DNA of 64,000 bases from Planococcus citri (taxonomy: Eukaryota > Arthropoda > Insecta > Hemiptera > Pseudococcidae), in assembly GCF_950023065.1 (NCBI RefSeq), contig NC_088681.1, forward strand, positions 9,858,001 through 9,922,000, in the 5' to 3' direction. Made by a program: the position numbers and the translations under genes. The notes below the pieces were generated by a model. The model searched no databases. It saw only the letters and a list, made by a program, of their open reading frames with translations, and was not told the DNA's origin. Positions 11,232 through 22,600 of this stretch are shown here, piece after piece (the stretch's first letter is position 1; every line of letters begins with the position of its first letter).

Positions 11232-12553
11232 GGGTCATTCCATGTCAATTGGACCAAGAAGTGGTAGGGGGGCTCGGCGATTTTTTTGAAATTTTTCTTG
11301 TGGAAAGACCTTCCAAAGGGATGACCAATGGCGCAAATCGCAGCCCTCTAGCCCATTTTTAAAGGCAACCAGGGGGTGTCAAAGTTTTTAGTGAAGTTGA
11401 AATATCATCCATTTCAGCAGTGGATTTCTCAATAACCGCGCGATACCTACAAAAATGGAACTTTTTCTAATAGTTAGGGGTTTTGAAAGGTTTTTTGGTG
11501 ATATCATAAAAATCAGTGTTGCCACTTTTTTTCGTACAAAAAATTAGCGCAAAAAGTTTCAAAACGTAGTTTTCATATCGTTCCGACTCTCAAAAATTCA
11601 GAAAAAAATATATTATGGACAACTTTTCATGCTGAACAACATATTAAAAAATTGGGATGGCATTATTTAGTTGGCGAAAAAATGCGATTTTTTGATTTAG
11701 GAATATGAAAAAAGTTTTGATAGGTGAAGTTGACCGATTTGACTCCTATTTTCACGTACCTGTTAAAAAAGTTGAAAACCCCCTTTCACTCGATGAAATG
11801 AACTCCTCACAAAGAAATCAAAATTCAAAAAAATTCTATTTTCAATTTCAAACATCAAAAAAAGTTTAAATTCATTCATTCGTCTTATTTTGACCTCTTT
11901 CTGACGTATTTAATGAAAAAGTTGATAAAAATTACATTCACACAAAAAAATAAACATTCGTTCAATTTTTGAATTTTTTCGAATTTTGATTTTTTTGTGA
12001 GGAGTTTATTTCATCGAGTGAAAGGGTTTTTTTAACCTATCAAAACTTTTTTTCATGCTTTAGATAAAAAAATTGCATTTTTTCGCAAACTTTCAATTTT
12101 TAAAATCAGCTTTGCAACATGTTACCATCCCAATTTTCTAATATGTTGTTCAGCATGAAAAGTCGTCCATAGGATATTTTTTTTCAGAATTTTTGAGAGT
12201 CGGAACGATATGAAAACAACGTTTTGAAACTTTTCGAGCTAATTTTTTGTACAAAAAAAAGTGGCAACACTGATTTTTATGATATCACCAAAAAGCCATT
12301 TCGAAACCCCTAACTATGGGAAAATGTTCCATTTTGGTAGGTATCGCGGTTATCGAGTAATCCACTGCTGAAATGGATGATATTTCAACTTCACTGAAAA
12401 CTTTGACACCTCCTGGCTGCCTTTAAAAATGGGCTACAGGGCTGCGATTTGCGCCATTGGTCATCCCTTCGGTAGGTCTTTCCACAGGAAAAATTTCAAA
12501 AAAATCGCCGAACCCCCCTACCACTTCTTGGTCCAATTGACGTGGAATGACCC
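11232..12553. mobile_element. 1.3-kb palindromic foldback element, GGGTCATTCC ends
   Basis: GGGTCATTCCATGTCAATTG at 11232 is matched by its near-complement ending GGAATGACCC at 12553. The arms pair almost throughout, for example GTGGTAGGGGGG near the left end with CCCCCCTACCAC near 12518. The loop is about 100 bp near 11840-11940. Related ends (GGATCATTCCACGTCAA) and an inner CAGTGTTGCCA-type motif occur in the broken foldback at 18617, so both belong to one family. No coding capacity. Confidence 0.85.
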
Positions 12554-12559
12554 TTAAAA

Positions 12560-12870
12560 TTGACACATCTTGGCAAATTTTGATGTAAATTGGCTGATTT
12601 TGACACTTTTGACAAAAATTGACAATTTTGACATGAATGACTCTATTTGACACTTTTGACAATAATTGCCACTGTTGACAAAAATTGACTCTTTCTGACA
12701 CTTTTGGCAAAAACGCTTGAGGCACTAAAAATATTGACAGAAATTAGGGTCTTTTTCGTCTTTCAATAATTTTGGCAAAAATTAGAACTTTTGAACAAAT
12801 TTTGGCATAAAATGAATTTTTTTTACAATTTGGACAAATTGAAAAATGAATTGGTTTTGGTTTTGGAATT
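12560..12870. repeat. Diverged TTTTGACAAAAATTGACA array
   Basis: Irregular tandem copies of a roughly 20-bp TTTTGACA(A)AAATTGAC unit. The same unit recurs at 13500-13900, 14290-14760 and in the arms of the palindrome at 59069-63420. Cys/Lys/Gln-rich frames here are translation artefacts. Confidence 0.7.
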
Positions 12871-13499
12871 TTCTAGGTAATTAGCCTAATTAATACAAAA
12901 TAAAGTAAAAACTGATGGTAAAGGTGAAAACTAAAAAAGTTGACAAATTTGGCACTGTCAGAGTGCCGCTTGCTAGTCACACATACACAAAGTATTTGAA
13001 AAAGTGATCACTTTCTCGGCCTTCTTCCCTCTAAAAAATGGAGAAAAAAAGAAAAAACTGAAACTAAAACCGAAACCGAAACTAGTTCCTTTGAAGTGTT
13101 TATCCAAAACCGGGACGAGAGAGATAATAGATGTGTTCTTTTCACACGGATTTTTTTGGTAGATTTTCAATTTCAAGAATCTAGATTTTGGACGTTTTTT
13201 AAAATCTCTTCTTTTCAAAACTTTTGAGATTACATTCATGAATTTTTCAAAACCTCAAGCCTTCTTTTTCTTAGTAAAATCTTAAAATCCAAAATCCATT
13301 TTCAAAAGCTGCTACCCTAGCAGATTCTTGCAGATTCTAAATCTGCCAAAATCCAGATTCTTGAAAATCGGCCAAAATCCGCGTTAAAAGAACACATCTA
13401 AGTATCATTTCAAAAAACCAAAACCAAAACCTTTACTTTTTCAAAAAACATAAAACCGAAACCAAAACCGAGAGCGATATCTATCCGGTTTTCAAGCCC
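12871..13499. other. Spacer with (T/C)GAAACC-rich low complexity
   Basis: Contains GGCACTGTCAGAGTGCC near 12951, a short perfect hairpin, and repeated AAACC(G/A)AAACC blocks near 13070 and 13430. No gene is supported. Confidence 0.4.
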
Positions 13500-13900
13500 T
13501 GCCTTTTGACAATTTTGACATAAGTTGAAAGTTTTTGACAATTTTGACATAAGTCGACACTTTTTGACAAGTTTGGCAAAAATGGACACCAACTTTGACA
13601 AAAATTGACACAAATTTTGACAAAAATTGACACAAATTTTGACAAAAATTGACACAAATTTTGACAAAAATTGACACAAATTTTGACAAAAATTGACACA
13701 AATTTTGACAAAAATTGACACAAATTTTGACAAAAATTGTAATGTTTTGACAATTTTGACAAAAATTGTAATGTTTTGACAACTTTGACAAAAATTGTAA
13801 TGTTTTGACAATTTTGACAAAAATTGACATTTTTTGATAATTTTGATAAAAATTGACATTTTTTGACACTTTTTGACAAAAATTGACTTTTTTGACACTT
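13500..13900. repeat. 22-bp minisatellite
   Basis: The core 13595-13740 is about six to seven near-perfect copies of CAAATTTTGACAAAAATTGA plus CA (22 bp), flanked by longer variants with TGTAATG. Because 22 is not a multiple of three, the same 22-residue peptide repeat appears in all three minus frames (13410-13953). That is why those frames look long; they are not genes. Confidence 0.9.
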
Positions 13901-14289
13901 TTTGTTTCAGTTTTCACTAAAAAAAAAAGCGAGTGACCAATCAATTTACTCATTAGAGATCACTGACCTCATTGATGAAGTCAAATATCAAGTTTCACTC
14001 TCTCCACTCCTCCACCTTCGCAATTTAGTGCACATTTTTGATATTTTTCACAACATTTTTTCAAAACTGAAAAACTCAAAAATGTCAGAGGCTCTAGAAA
14101 GGCTCAAAACTACCACTATTTGATTAAGTAGGTGAAAAAAAAATGATTTTGTTTTTTTGTGTGTTTTAGATGGTCAAAAAATACATCAATTTGAAGCTCT
14201 TACAGAGAGCTTTAATATGAAATTCACACGATTTACTTTTCACACTTTTCAATGAACTTTTCACTGTTCATTTCACCAAAATTACTTTT

Positions 14290-15480
14290 CTGAAAAGTGC
14301 ACACAAATTATGACAAAAATTTACACTTTTTGACAATGTTGACAAAAATTGACACTTCTTGATAAGTAATTTCTACAAAAATTGATATTTTTTGACAATT
14401 TTGACAAAAATTGAAATTTTTTGACAATTTTGAAAAAAATTGAAATTTTTAACAATTTCTACAAAAATCGACACTTTTTGACAAAATGTGACATTTTTTG
14501 ACAATTTTGATAAAAATTGGCTTTTTTGACAATTTCTACAAAAATTGACAATTTTTGACATTTTCTACAAAAATTGACACTTTTTGACAATTTTTACAAA
14601 AATGCACCTTTTGACAATTTTTACAAAAATTGACACCTTTTGACAATTTTGACAAAAAGTGACACTTTTTGATTAATTTTGACAAAAAAACCTTAGGTAC
14701 TGAAAATGTTGACAAAGGGTCTTTCAATAATTTTCGCAAAAATTGGAACTTTTGAACAAATTTTGGCATAAAATGAAATTTTGTTTTGCAATCTGGATGA
14801 AAAACATGACCTCTTGAGAACTTTTTGACAGTTTTGACAAAATATCAAACTTTTAAAAAAATTTTTGAAAAAATTGAAACTGTTCAAGAGTTTTGGCAAA
14901 AGACAAAATTTTTCAAAAATAATGACAAAAAAAATAGAACTTTTTGACAAATTTTGGCATAAAACGAAATATTTTTTCAGAATTTTGGGCGAATGAATGA
15001 CGTTTTGGTAAATTTTAGCAAAAATGAGAAACTTTGACAGTTTTGGCAATTGGGCAAAAGTTTTGAGCATATTGACAATGCAGGCAATATGATGGGACAT
15101 TTGGGTAAAAAACTTTTTTTTTCTTTTCATGTAAACACTTCTCATTATACTTTTAACAAGTTTGGAAAAAAATTATAATTTCCGGATAATTCTGAGAAAA
15201 ATTAGGCCTTTTTGACAATATAGCCAAAAAAAAAAAAACAGGTCTTTTATTTTAGAAGTTTTAAAGAAAACAGGACTTTCAATGACAAAAAATTAGAATT
15301 TGGACAGCAAAATTTAAACAAAAAGTAAGGTTTTTCTCGATTAATTTTGGCAAAACATTATTATGTACTTTCGGACATTTTTGGTAAAAAAAATGAATCT
15401 TTGACAAATTTGAACAAAAATACAAGACTTTTTTTCTGGCAGTCCGCAGTTTTGGTAGAGATGAGATTTTTTTTTTACTA
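14290..15480. repeat. Decaying minisatellite, TTTTGACAA / TTTTGGCAAAA units
   Basis: A long run of diverged TTTTGACAATTTTTACAAAAATTGA-like units grades after 14700 into looser TTTTGGCAAAAA units with AGGACTTT and CAGGACTTT motifs. The same gradient is seen outside the palindrome at 58650-59180, so this may be a diverged copy of that element's outer part. No coding sequence. Confidence 0.65.
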
Positions 15481-16160
15481 ACAATATGATACAAAATACA
15501 GGATTTTTGACAATTTTACCAAAAATGGAATTTTTTGTATACCTATCTGGGTGAAGAACGACATTTCTTTTGGAGTAAAATAAAAAACATGATTTTTTTG
15601 TGGCATTTTAGACAGAACAACAGGATTTTTTCCGACAAACATCAAAATTGGGACCTGAGTGAATCCAGATATGATTCCCCCTCCCCAAAAAAGCGTTTTT
15701 TCGCTATTGTGAGCAAGGAAGTTGGGGGGGGATTTTGTTGGCTTCACCTTTTTTTTTGAAGGTACCCAACAACGTTTCATTAAAATTTCAAAAATCCGAG
15801 GACAGGGGCATTTTGCCTAAAATTTTCATTTTTAAAAATTTTTGAAAAATCAAAACATTAAAATTTGGTATAATAAATTTTGTTTTTTTGCAGCGTCTGA
15901 CCGAAAGTGCAATGTGTCAATGATTGCGACGGGTTTTACAATCACGTATACCCATCCATAGAGTGGAATTTCAACGATCAGTGGGAATAACTTCGACCAG
16001 AGGAATTTCGTTGAAATCTTGCAAATTGTACAGGTCTTTGATTTTCATTTTTATGATGTAGGTACTGACGCAAGATTAGTATTATTTTAGGGGAACTATA
16101 GTGCGTTGAGTCAGACTTAATGTACCTATGTTTAAGTTTGTGAACGGGGCAACTTTGGTT
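15481..16160. other. Spacer upstream of microexon gene A
   Basis: AT-rich, with a short G-run at 15724-15730. No convincing gene. Similarity to the region upstream of microexon gene B begins only after about 16160. Confidence 0.4.
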
Positions 16161-16680
16161 TGGCATAGGCAGGCAGGTAGGTAGGGGATATACGTATACT
16201 TTGGATGTACGTATTGTTTAGGTACCAAAGTGCAGAAAAACGTCGAACCTGTATTTTTTCCCTCGTTGACGAATAGTGTTCCTTGAGCAAAAATGTATTC
16301 ATAGGGTTCTGCAACCGAATACCATTGACTCGTCGTCACTTGACGATCGCGAAATATTTAATCCAACTTGACACATTAATTCACCGAATGACACGGTAAA
16401 CTATACGATTTGCCTATAACCTTGTTTTTCAGATTATTTTTCTACAACGATTTTGACGCAAAACTGAAATCGCTAAATCAGTATATAAGTAGGTATACAA
16501 ACCTATACCCAGAACAAAAGGAACTGTTCCGACGTTTAGGTAGTTGTAATAATCAACGAGTTGATTTATACGTAGCTACGTGCAATATACCATACGAATC
16601 AGAAGCATTACCTAGCTATTAAAATCGAAATATACCTATATTTTTTTCTCGGTTGAACGATCTGAAAGTTTTTTTTTGAA
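16161..16680 (+). promoter_or_regulatory. Promoter and 5' UTR of microexon gene A
   Basis: This stretch is similar to 31285-31713, the same position in gene B, for over 400 bp. Shared landmarks are TAGGTAGG, CGAACCTGTATTTT, GATTATTTTTCTA(C/G)AACGATTT, GACGCAAAACTGAAATCGC, a shared ATCAGTATA, CATACGAATCAGAAGCAT, and TTTTTTTCTCG(G/A)TT just before the start codon. TATATAAG at 16482-16489 is a possible TATA box, and TCAGT at 16478-16482 matches an arthropod initiator; gene B keeps TCAGT but not TATATAAG. Conservation ahead of a conserved ATG supports a functional promoter. Confidence 0.55.
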
Positions 16681-19600
16681 ATGATCTCCGCCAAGGCCTA
16701 TTTCTTCATTTTAATGGTCGTAGGTAAGTGGATGCTCAACTTCACTAAAATTGACGTTTTTGCTCATACATATTGCAAGATTACCTATGTACCTTCACTT
16801 TTTTGCCTACTAAAGTATCTGACTATCAATTATTAATTTCTTAATCGTACTAATTTTTCAATTTCAGTGTTACAATTCGCTGTTAAACGTAAGTACCTAC
16901 CTAATACCTATACCTACCTGTACCTTAGTACTTACCTAGTATGGTCTATACAGTCCAAACGCGAAAAAGTGCTCTAGAAACGGAAGACAGTTGGTTTTTT
17001 CGAAGGACAAAAAAAAAGCAGGCTTTTTGTTAGTATCTCATTACCATTCAAGAAAATGGACATTTCGGGTTTTTTGGTTGGCACAGTAGGGTGCTGGAGC
17101 CTCAAAACCCCCATTTTTCGAAATTGGGTGGGGACATGGAATTTTTTTAAATTTGGCAGAGGACACTTTCCTGAGTATGGAAATATATTTTTTTCGAGTG
17201 GGCTCCGGCACAGTTGCCTTCCAGAGCTGTATACAGGCAATTTTTTTAAAACAATTTTGGCACTTTTTCACACAAAAACGGCTTTGTGGAAGTAGTAAGG
17301 CCTTCGGGACAAAAAATACGCACCAACATGATTGCATCCATTCATCCCACGCTGATAGAGACCGCCGTTGTCCAAAACGGCCGACACAATGGCCCGCAGT
17401 GAATTTTCAAAGTTACCTATGCATCCGGGCCATTTCATGAAAAAAATTGACTGTATGACTTTTCGACAAAGTGACCTTGCGACCTATCAAAGTGGGTTAA
17501 AATTTCGCGATAAAAACGAAAATCTCAATGAAAATTTTTTTTGAGCACTTCGTGAAAATTTTGGACTGAAAAAATTGTATGAATCGTTTTTCAAAGTACA
17601 TATTTTATTTTTATATAATCATGACAAGTACAAAATATGAATGATGGATTGACCTGAAAAAGTCGTATAGATCGCATGCTATACAACAGACTGAAAATAT
17701 TTGAGAAATGATTCATTTACTTAATTCTTTTAGCTCAAAATTTTCAGGAAATGCTCAAAAAAAACGTATTGAGATTTTCGTTTTTCTCGCAAAATTTTTA
17801 GGTCACATGTTACAACAGACTGAAAATACTTTTGAAATGATTCATACACATTTTTCAGCTCAAAATTTTCATGAAATGCTCCAAAAAAAATTTCATTGAG
17901 ATTTCAGTTTTTCTCGTGAAATTTTAACCCACATTGATAGGTCGCACGGTCATTTTGTCGAAATGTCATACATTCATACAATTTTTTTAGCTCAAAATTT
18001 TCACAAAATGCTCAAAAAAACATTTTATTGAGATTTTCGTTTTTATCGCGAAATTTTAACCCACTTTGATAGGTCGCAAGGTCACTTTGTCGAAAAGTCA
18101 TACAGTCAATTTTTTTCATGAAATGGCCCGGATGCATAGGTAACTTTGAAAATTCACTGCGGGCCATTGTGTCGGCCGTTTTGGACAACGGCGGTCTCTA
18201 TCAGCGTGGGATGAATGGATGCAATCATGTTGGTGCGTATTTTTTGTCCCGAAGGCCTTACTACTTCCACAAAGCCGTTTTTGTGTGAAAAAGTGCCAAA
18301 ATTATTTTAAAAAATTCCTTTATACAGCTCTGGAAGGCTACTGTGTCTGAGCCCACTCAAAAAAAATATATTTCCATACTCAGGAAAGTGTCCTCTGCCA
18401 AATTAAAAAAAATTTTATGTCCCCACCCAACCTCGAAAAATGGGGGTTTTTGTGCCGACCAAAAAATCCAAAATGTCCATTTTCTTGAATGCTAATGGGA
18501 CACTAACAAAAAGCCTACTATTTTTTTTGTCCCCAAAAACGGTCCACTCAAATGACACTTTTTCGCATGTGGACTGTAGACTACCTAGTAAAACTTTCAG
18601 TACTTTCAATTCAATGTGGATCATTCCACGTCAAATCGGCAGATTTTTGCATAAGAGGTCTTCGATTTTTTTCAAAAGCAGTTCATGTTTAGAGGTTATC
18701 AACCAATGAGGAATGACGCAAACCGGACATTTTTTCGATTTTTTTTTGGCGGAGCTGTGGGGCTTCAAAGTTTTTCAAAATGGCCGAAAATGGAAAATTC
18801 CAGTTTCAAATTGCTCCGGTTGTACCTAAGTGGTGTAGAATTTTGAAGTTTTTTTCAAATTAATATTGTAGGTAATATGTACTTGGAAAACGTAATCGAC
18901 GAATGATGTCAAAATCAGGGTTGCCATTTCAAAAACCTGAAAAAGTCGATTTAAAAACTTATTTATGTAATTTGAATATAGCCAGTTAACCATGATCTTG
19001 GCGAGTAAAAATCCTGAAAAAATTCTCCGTTTTATTGTTAGTCCATTTTATGTAGAAAAAGTAGCATATCAAAAAATTGGACCGGCATTTTCTTTCATTT
19101 TCGAGAAAAAAAAATACATCCCCCCATAGAAATTTTTCGTTGTACCATAGAAAAATGGTCATTCACATTTGCAATTTATTACTGACTGTACAAAATCTCA
19201 AGCAAATCTGTTCATTTGGAGAGTCTGTACTTCTGTAGCCTTGTCAACGAAAATGTTAACAAGAAAATTCATCGTCAATTTGTTGACAAATTGCGAGTGA
19301 GGGAAATTTTTTTCAAATGACAGTCTACACATTGGTAAAATATCTCAAAAATACAAAAATTTTCATTTTTCAGGTTTCTGATGGTATTTTTGTAATAAGT
19401 GCCAAACTTGTCTTTTTTTTCCTCGAAAATGAAAAAAAGCCAGTCCATTTTTTTGATATGTCATTCTATATTGTAAAGGACTAAAACTGAGAATTTTTCC
19501 AGAATTTTTACTCGCGGACATCGTGGTTATATTTAAATTATAAGTTTATTAAGTTTTTGAAAGTGGCAACACTGATTTTGACATCATTCGTGGATCACCC

Positions 19601-22600
19601 TCTCAAAGTACTACAATGTGAAAAAAAGCTCAAAATTCTATACTAACGTACAACCGGAGCAATTTGCAACTGAAATTTGATATAGTTAGTTCTAGCCGAA
19701 ATGCGCCATTAATTACTTCCTAAAGTGGTGAGATTTGTCCATTTATTCCCTAAGGGTAGAATAAATGTATTATTGCCTGGTTAGCTCACTCGAAGAGGCT
19801 TTTATATAATTTCAGCAGACTAATATATGCAATCGTTATGTTAGTACAGGAATTTTAGATGATATGGGAAGATTTATTCGGACTAAATCCTACAAAAGGT
19901 TTTTTTGCGGGATACTGTAGTGGAAGGGGTCCTATTTAACATACTAAAAGTCCCACCCCGTACCCCGCGTGCGTCGCGTGCTAGAGCGTGAAAAGTGTCC
20001 CGCCGCGGCGTTTTTTGCGATTTTCTCGCGAGGGTTTGATTTTACGTCGAAAATGGCTTTATTTTTGTGTTCTACGTCAAATTTCCGATCTATTGATATA
20101 TCAACTGCCCTTCTACCCCCAAGGGGGGTGGGACCAGAACCATTCAAATGAGAGGGGTTTTCTAAAAAAAACAAAAAAGCTATCGGCGCATATGGGGGAT
20201 GAAATGGTCCCGGAGAGTGTTCGAGTTGATACCAGCATGGAAGGTGGGTACCATCGAGAAACTTCCGCGTGAAAAATTTCAGATCCACGCCCCCTCCCCT
20301 TTTTGGGGAGCCCCCCTTTTCTGTAATTTCAATAACACTTTTCTCAGCCCCATTTCGACCGATTTTGAAAATTTTTCAGTATGTTACGTATATCCTTAGT
20401 AAGTATCCCCACATAAATTTTCAACCCCCTCCCCTCATATTTACCCCTCAAAATGGCGTTTTTTTATATTTTTTATGCCTATTAACAATCAATATTGCGA
20501 GGTAAAATTTTGGAAACACGTTTTTTGGATGTATTTTCGGCCCCCAAACATCATATACTGTTTTAGAAATTTTTGCTTTGGTGCGCCGGGGTGAAAAATT
20601 AGATGAATGTGTTTTAGGGGGGTAGGGGGTGAAATGGGAATTTTGAAAAAAAATAACTATTAACGAGTAGGGTATCGTTTTCATATGATTCGATACCGCT
20701 GAGAACGAATATGACTTCAGATTTTCTGCTACGCTCACCTAGCCCCCTCCAGAGCCCCCCAGCCCCCCTCAATTTTCACTATTTTGGAAATAAAGTTATT
20801 TTGATGAAATTGGTGTCGTTTTCATATGATTCGATACCACCGAGCACGAATATGACTTCGAATTTTCTGCTACACTCTCCTAACCCACTCCAGAGTCCCT
20901 CAGCCCCCTCAATTTTCACTGTTTTGGAAATAAAGTTATTTTGGTGTCGTTTTCATATGATTCGATGTTTCTGAGCACGAATATGGCTTCACATTTTCTG
21001 CTGCACTCACCTAGATGCATCATGTTGAGTGCAGCTATGTACCATGGAATAAGAAAATGAATGTGCACCGCGATAGAAACTGCCATATAAAAATTACGAT
21101 TTTTGGGAGTTTAAATTGCGTTTTTTTCAAAAACATGATAAGAACCATTCTTATAGGAAATTATATGAGAACATTTTTTGAATAACAACTTTGTCGAAAA
21201 ACGCGATATTTCGCGAGATAATCAAAATATGAAAATGACTTTATTTCCAAAATAATGAAAATTGAGGGGGCTGAGGGGCTCTAGAGTGGGCTAGGAGAGT
21301 GTAGCAGAAAATTCGAAGTCATATTCGTGCTCGGTGGTATCGAATCATATGAAAACGACACCAATTTCATCAAAATAACTTTATTTCCAAAATAGTGAAA
21401 ATTGAGGGGGGCTGAGGGGCTCTGGAGGGGGCTAGGTGAGTGTAGCAGAAAATCTGAAGTCATATTCGTTCTCAGCGGTATCGAATCATATGAAAACGAC
21501 ACCCTACTCGTTAATAGTTATTTTTTTCAAAATTCCCATTTCACCCCCTACCCCCCTAAAACACATTCATCCAATTTTTCACCACGGCGCACCAAAGCAA
21601 AAATTTCTAAAACAGTATATGATGTTTGGGGGCCGAAAATACATCCAAAAAACGTGTTTCCAAAATTTTACCTCGCAATATTGATTGTTAATAGGCATAA
21701 AAAATATAAAAAAACGCCATTTTGAGGGGTAAATATGAGGGGAGGGGGTTGAAAATTTTTGTGGGGATACTTACTAAGGATATACATAACATACTGAAAA
21801 ATTTTCAAAATCGGTCGAAATGGGGCTGAGAAAAGTGTTATTGAAATTACAGAAAAGGGGGGCTCCCCAAAAAGGGGAGGGGGCGTGGATCTGAAATTTT
21901 TCACGCGGAAGTTTCTCGATGGTACCCACCTTCCATGCTGGTATCAACTCGAACACTCTCCGGGACCATTTCATCCCCCATATGCGCCGATAGCTTTTTT
22001 GTTTTTTTTAGAAAACCCCTCTCATTTGAATGGTTCTGGTCCCACCCCCCTTGGGGGTAGAAGGGCAGTTGATATATCAATAGATCGGAAATTTGACGTA
22101 TAACACAAAAATAAAGCCATTTTCGACGTAAAATCAAACCCTCGCGAGAAAATCGCAAAAAACGCCGCGGCGGGACACTTTTCACGCTCTAGCACGCGAC
22201 GCACGCGGGGTACGGGGTGGGACTTTTAGTATGTTAAATAGGACCCCTTCCACTACAGTATCCCGCAAAAAAACCTTTTGTAGGATTTAGTCCGAATAAA
22301 AAATTTAAAATGACTGTACTATGTAGTGACGAGAGAAATATAAGTACATATGAAGAGTGATATTCCAAAACTCGCTTTGTCCATTTTTATCGAAGTTGGG
22401 TTTTCAGCAGTACCTGGTAGATGAAGTATTAACTCACATTCCTACATCATCAACCTACCAAAATGAGGTGTTAAACTTACCTAAATAGCCGATTCACTAA
22501 AAATTTAAAAAAAAAATAATGTTCCAAAACGCGCTTTGTCCATTTTTATTGAAATTTTTTTCAGCAGTATTTAGTGGATGAAGTGTATACCTACACTCCT

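Noticed and set aside
13595..13740. Regularly spaced repeats resembling a CRISPR array
   Set aside because: Repeats are directly abutting with no unique spacers, and the genome is eukaryotic.
13410..13953. Three overlapping minus-strand frames of 132-162 codons rich in Cys, Gln and Lys
   Set aside because: They are the three frames of one 22-bp minisatellite; identical periodic peptides in every frame show the openness comes from the repeat.
19944..22204. Mirrored 60-114-codon frames on both strands
   Set aside because: Identical peptides from both arms of a palindrome are expected from the inverted repeat and give no evidence of coding.
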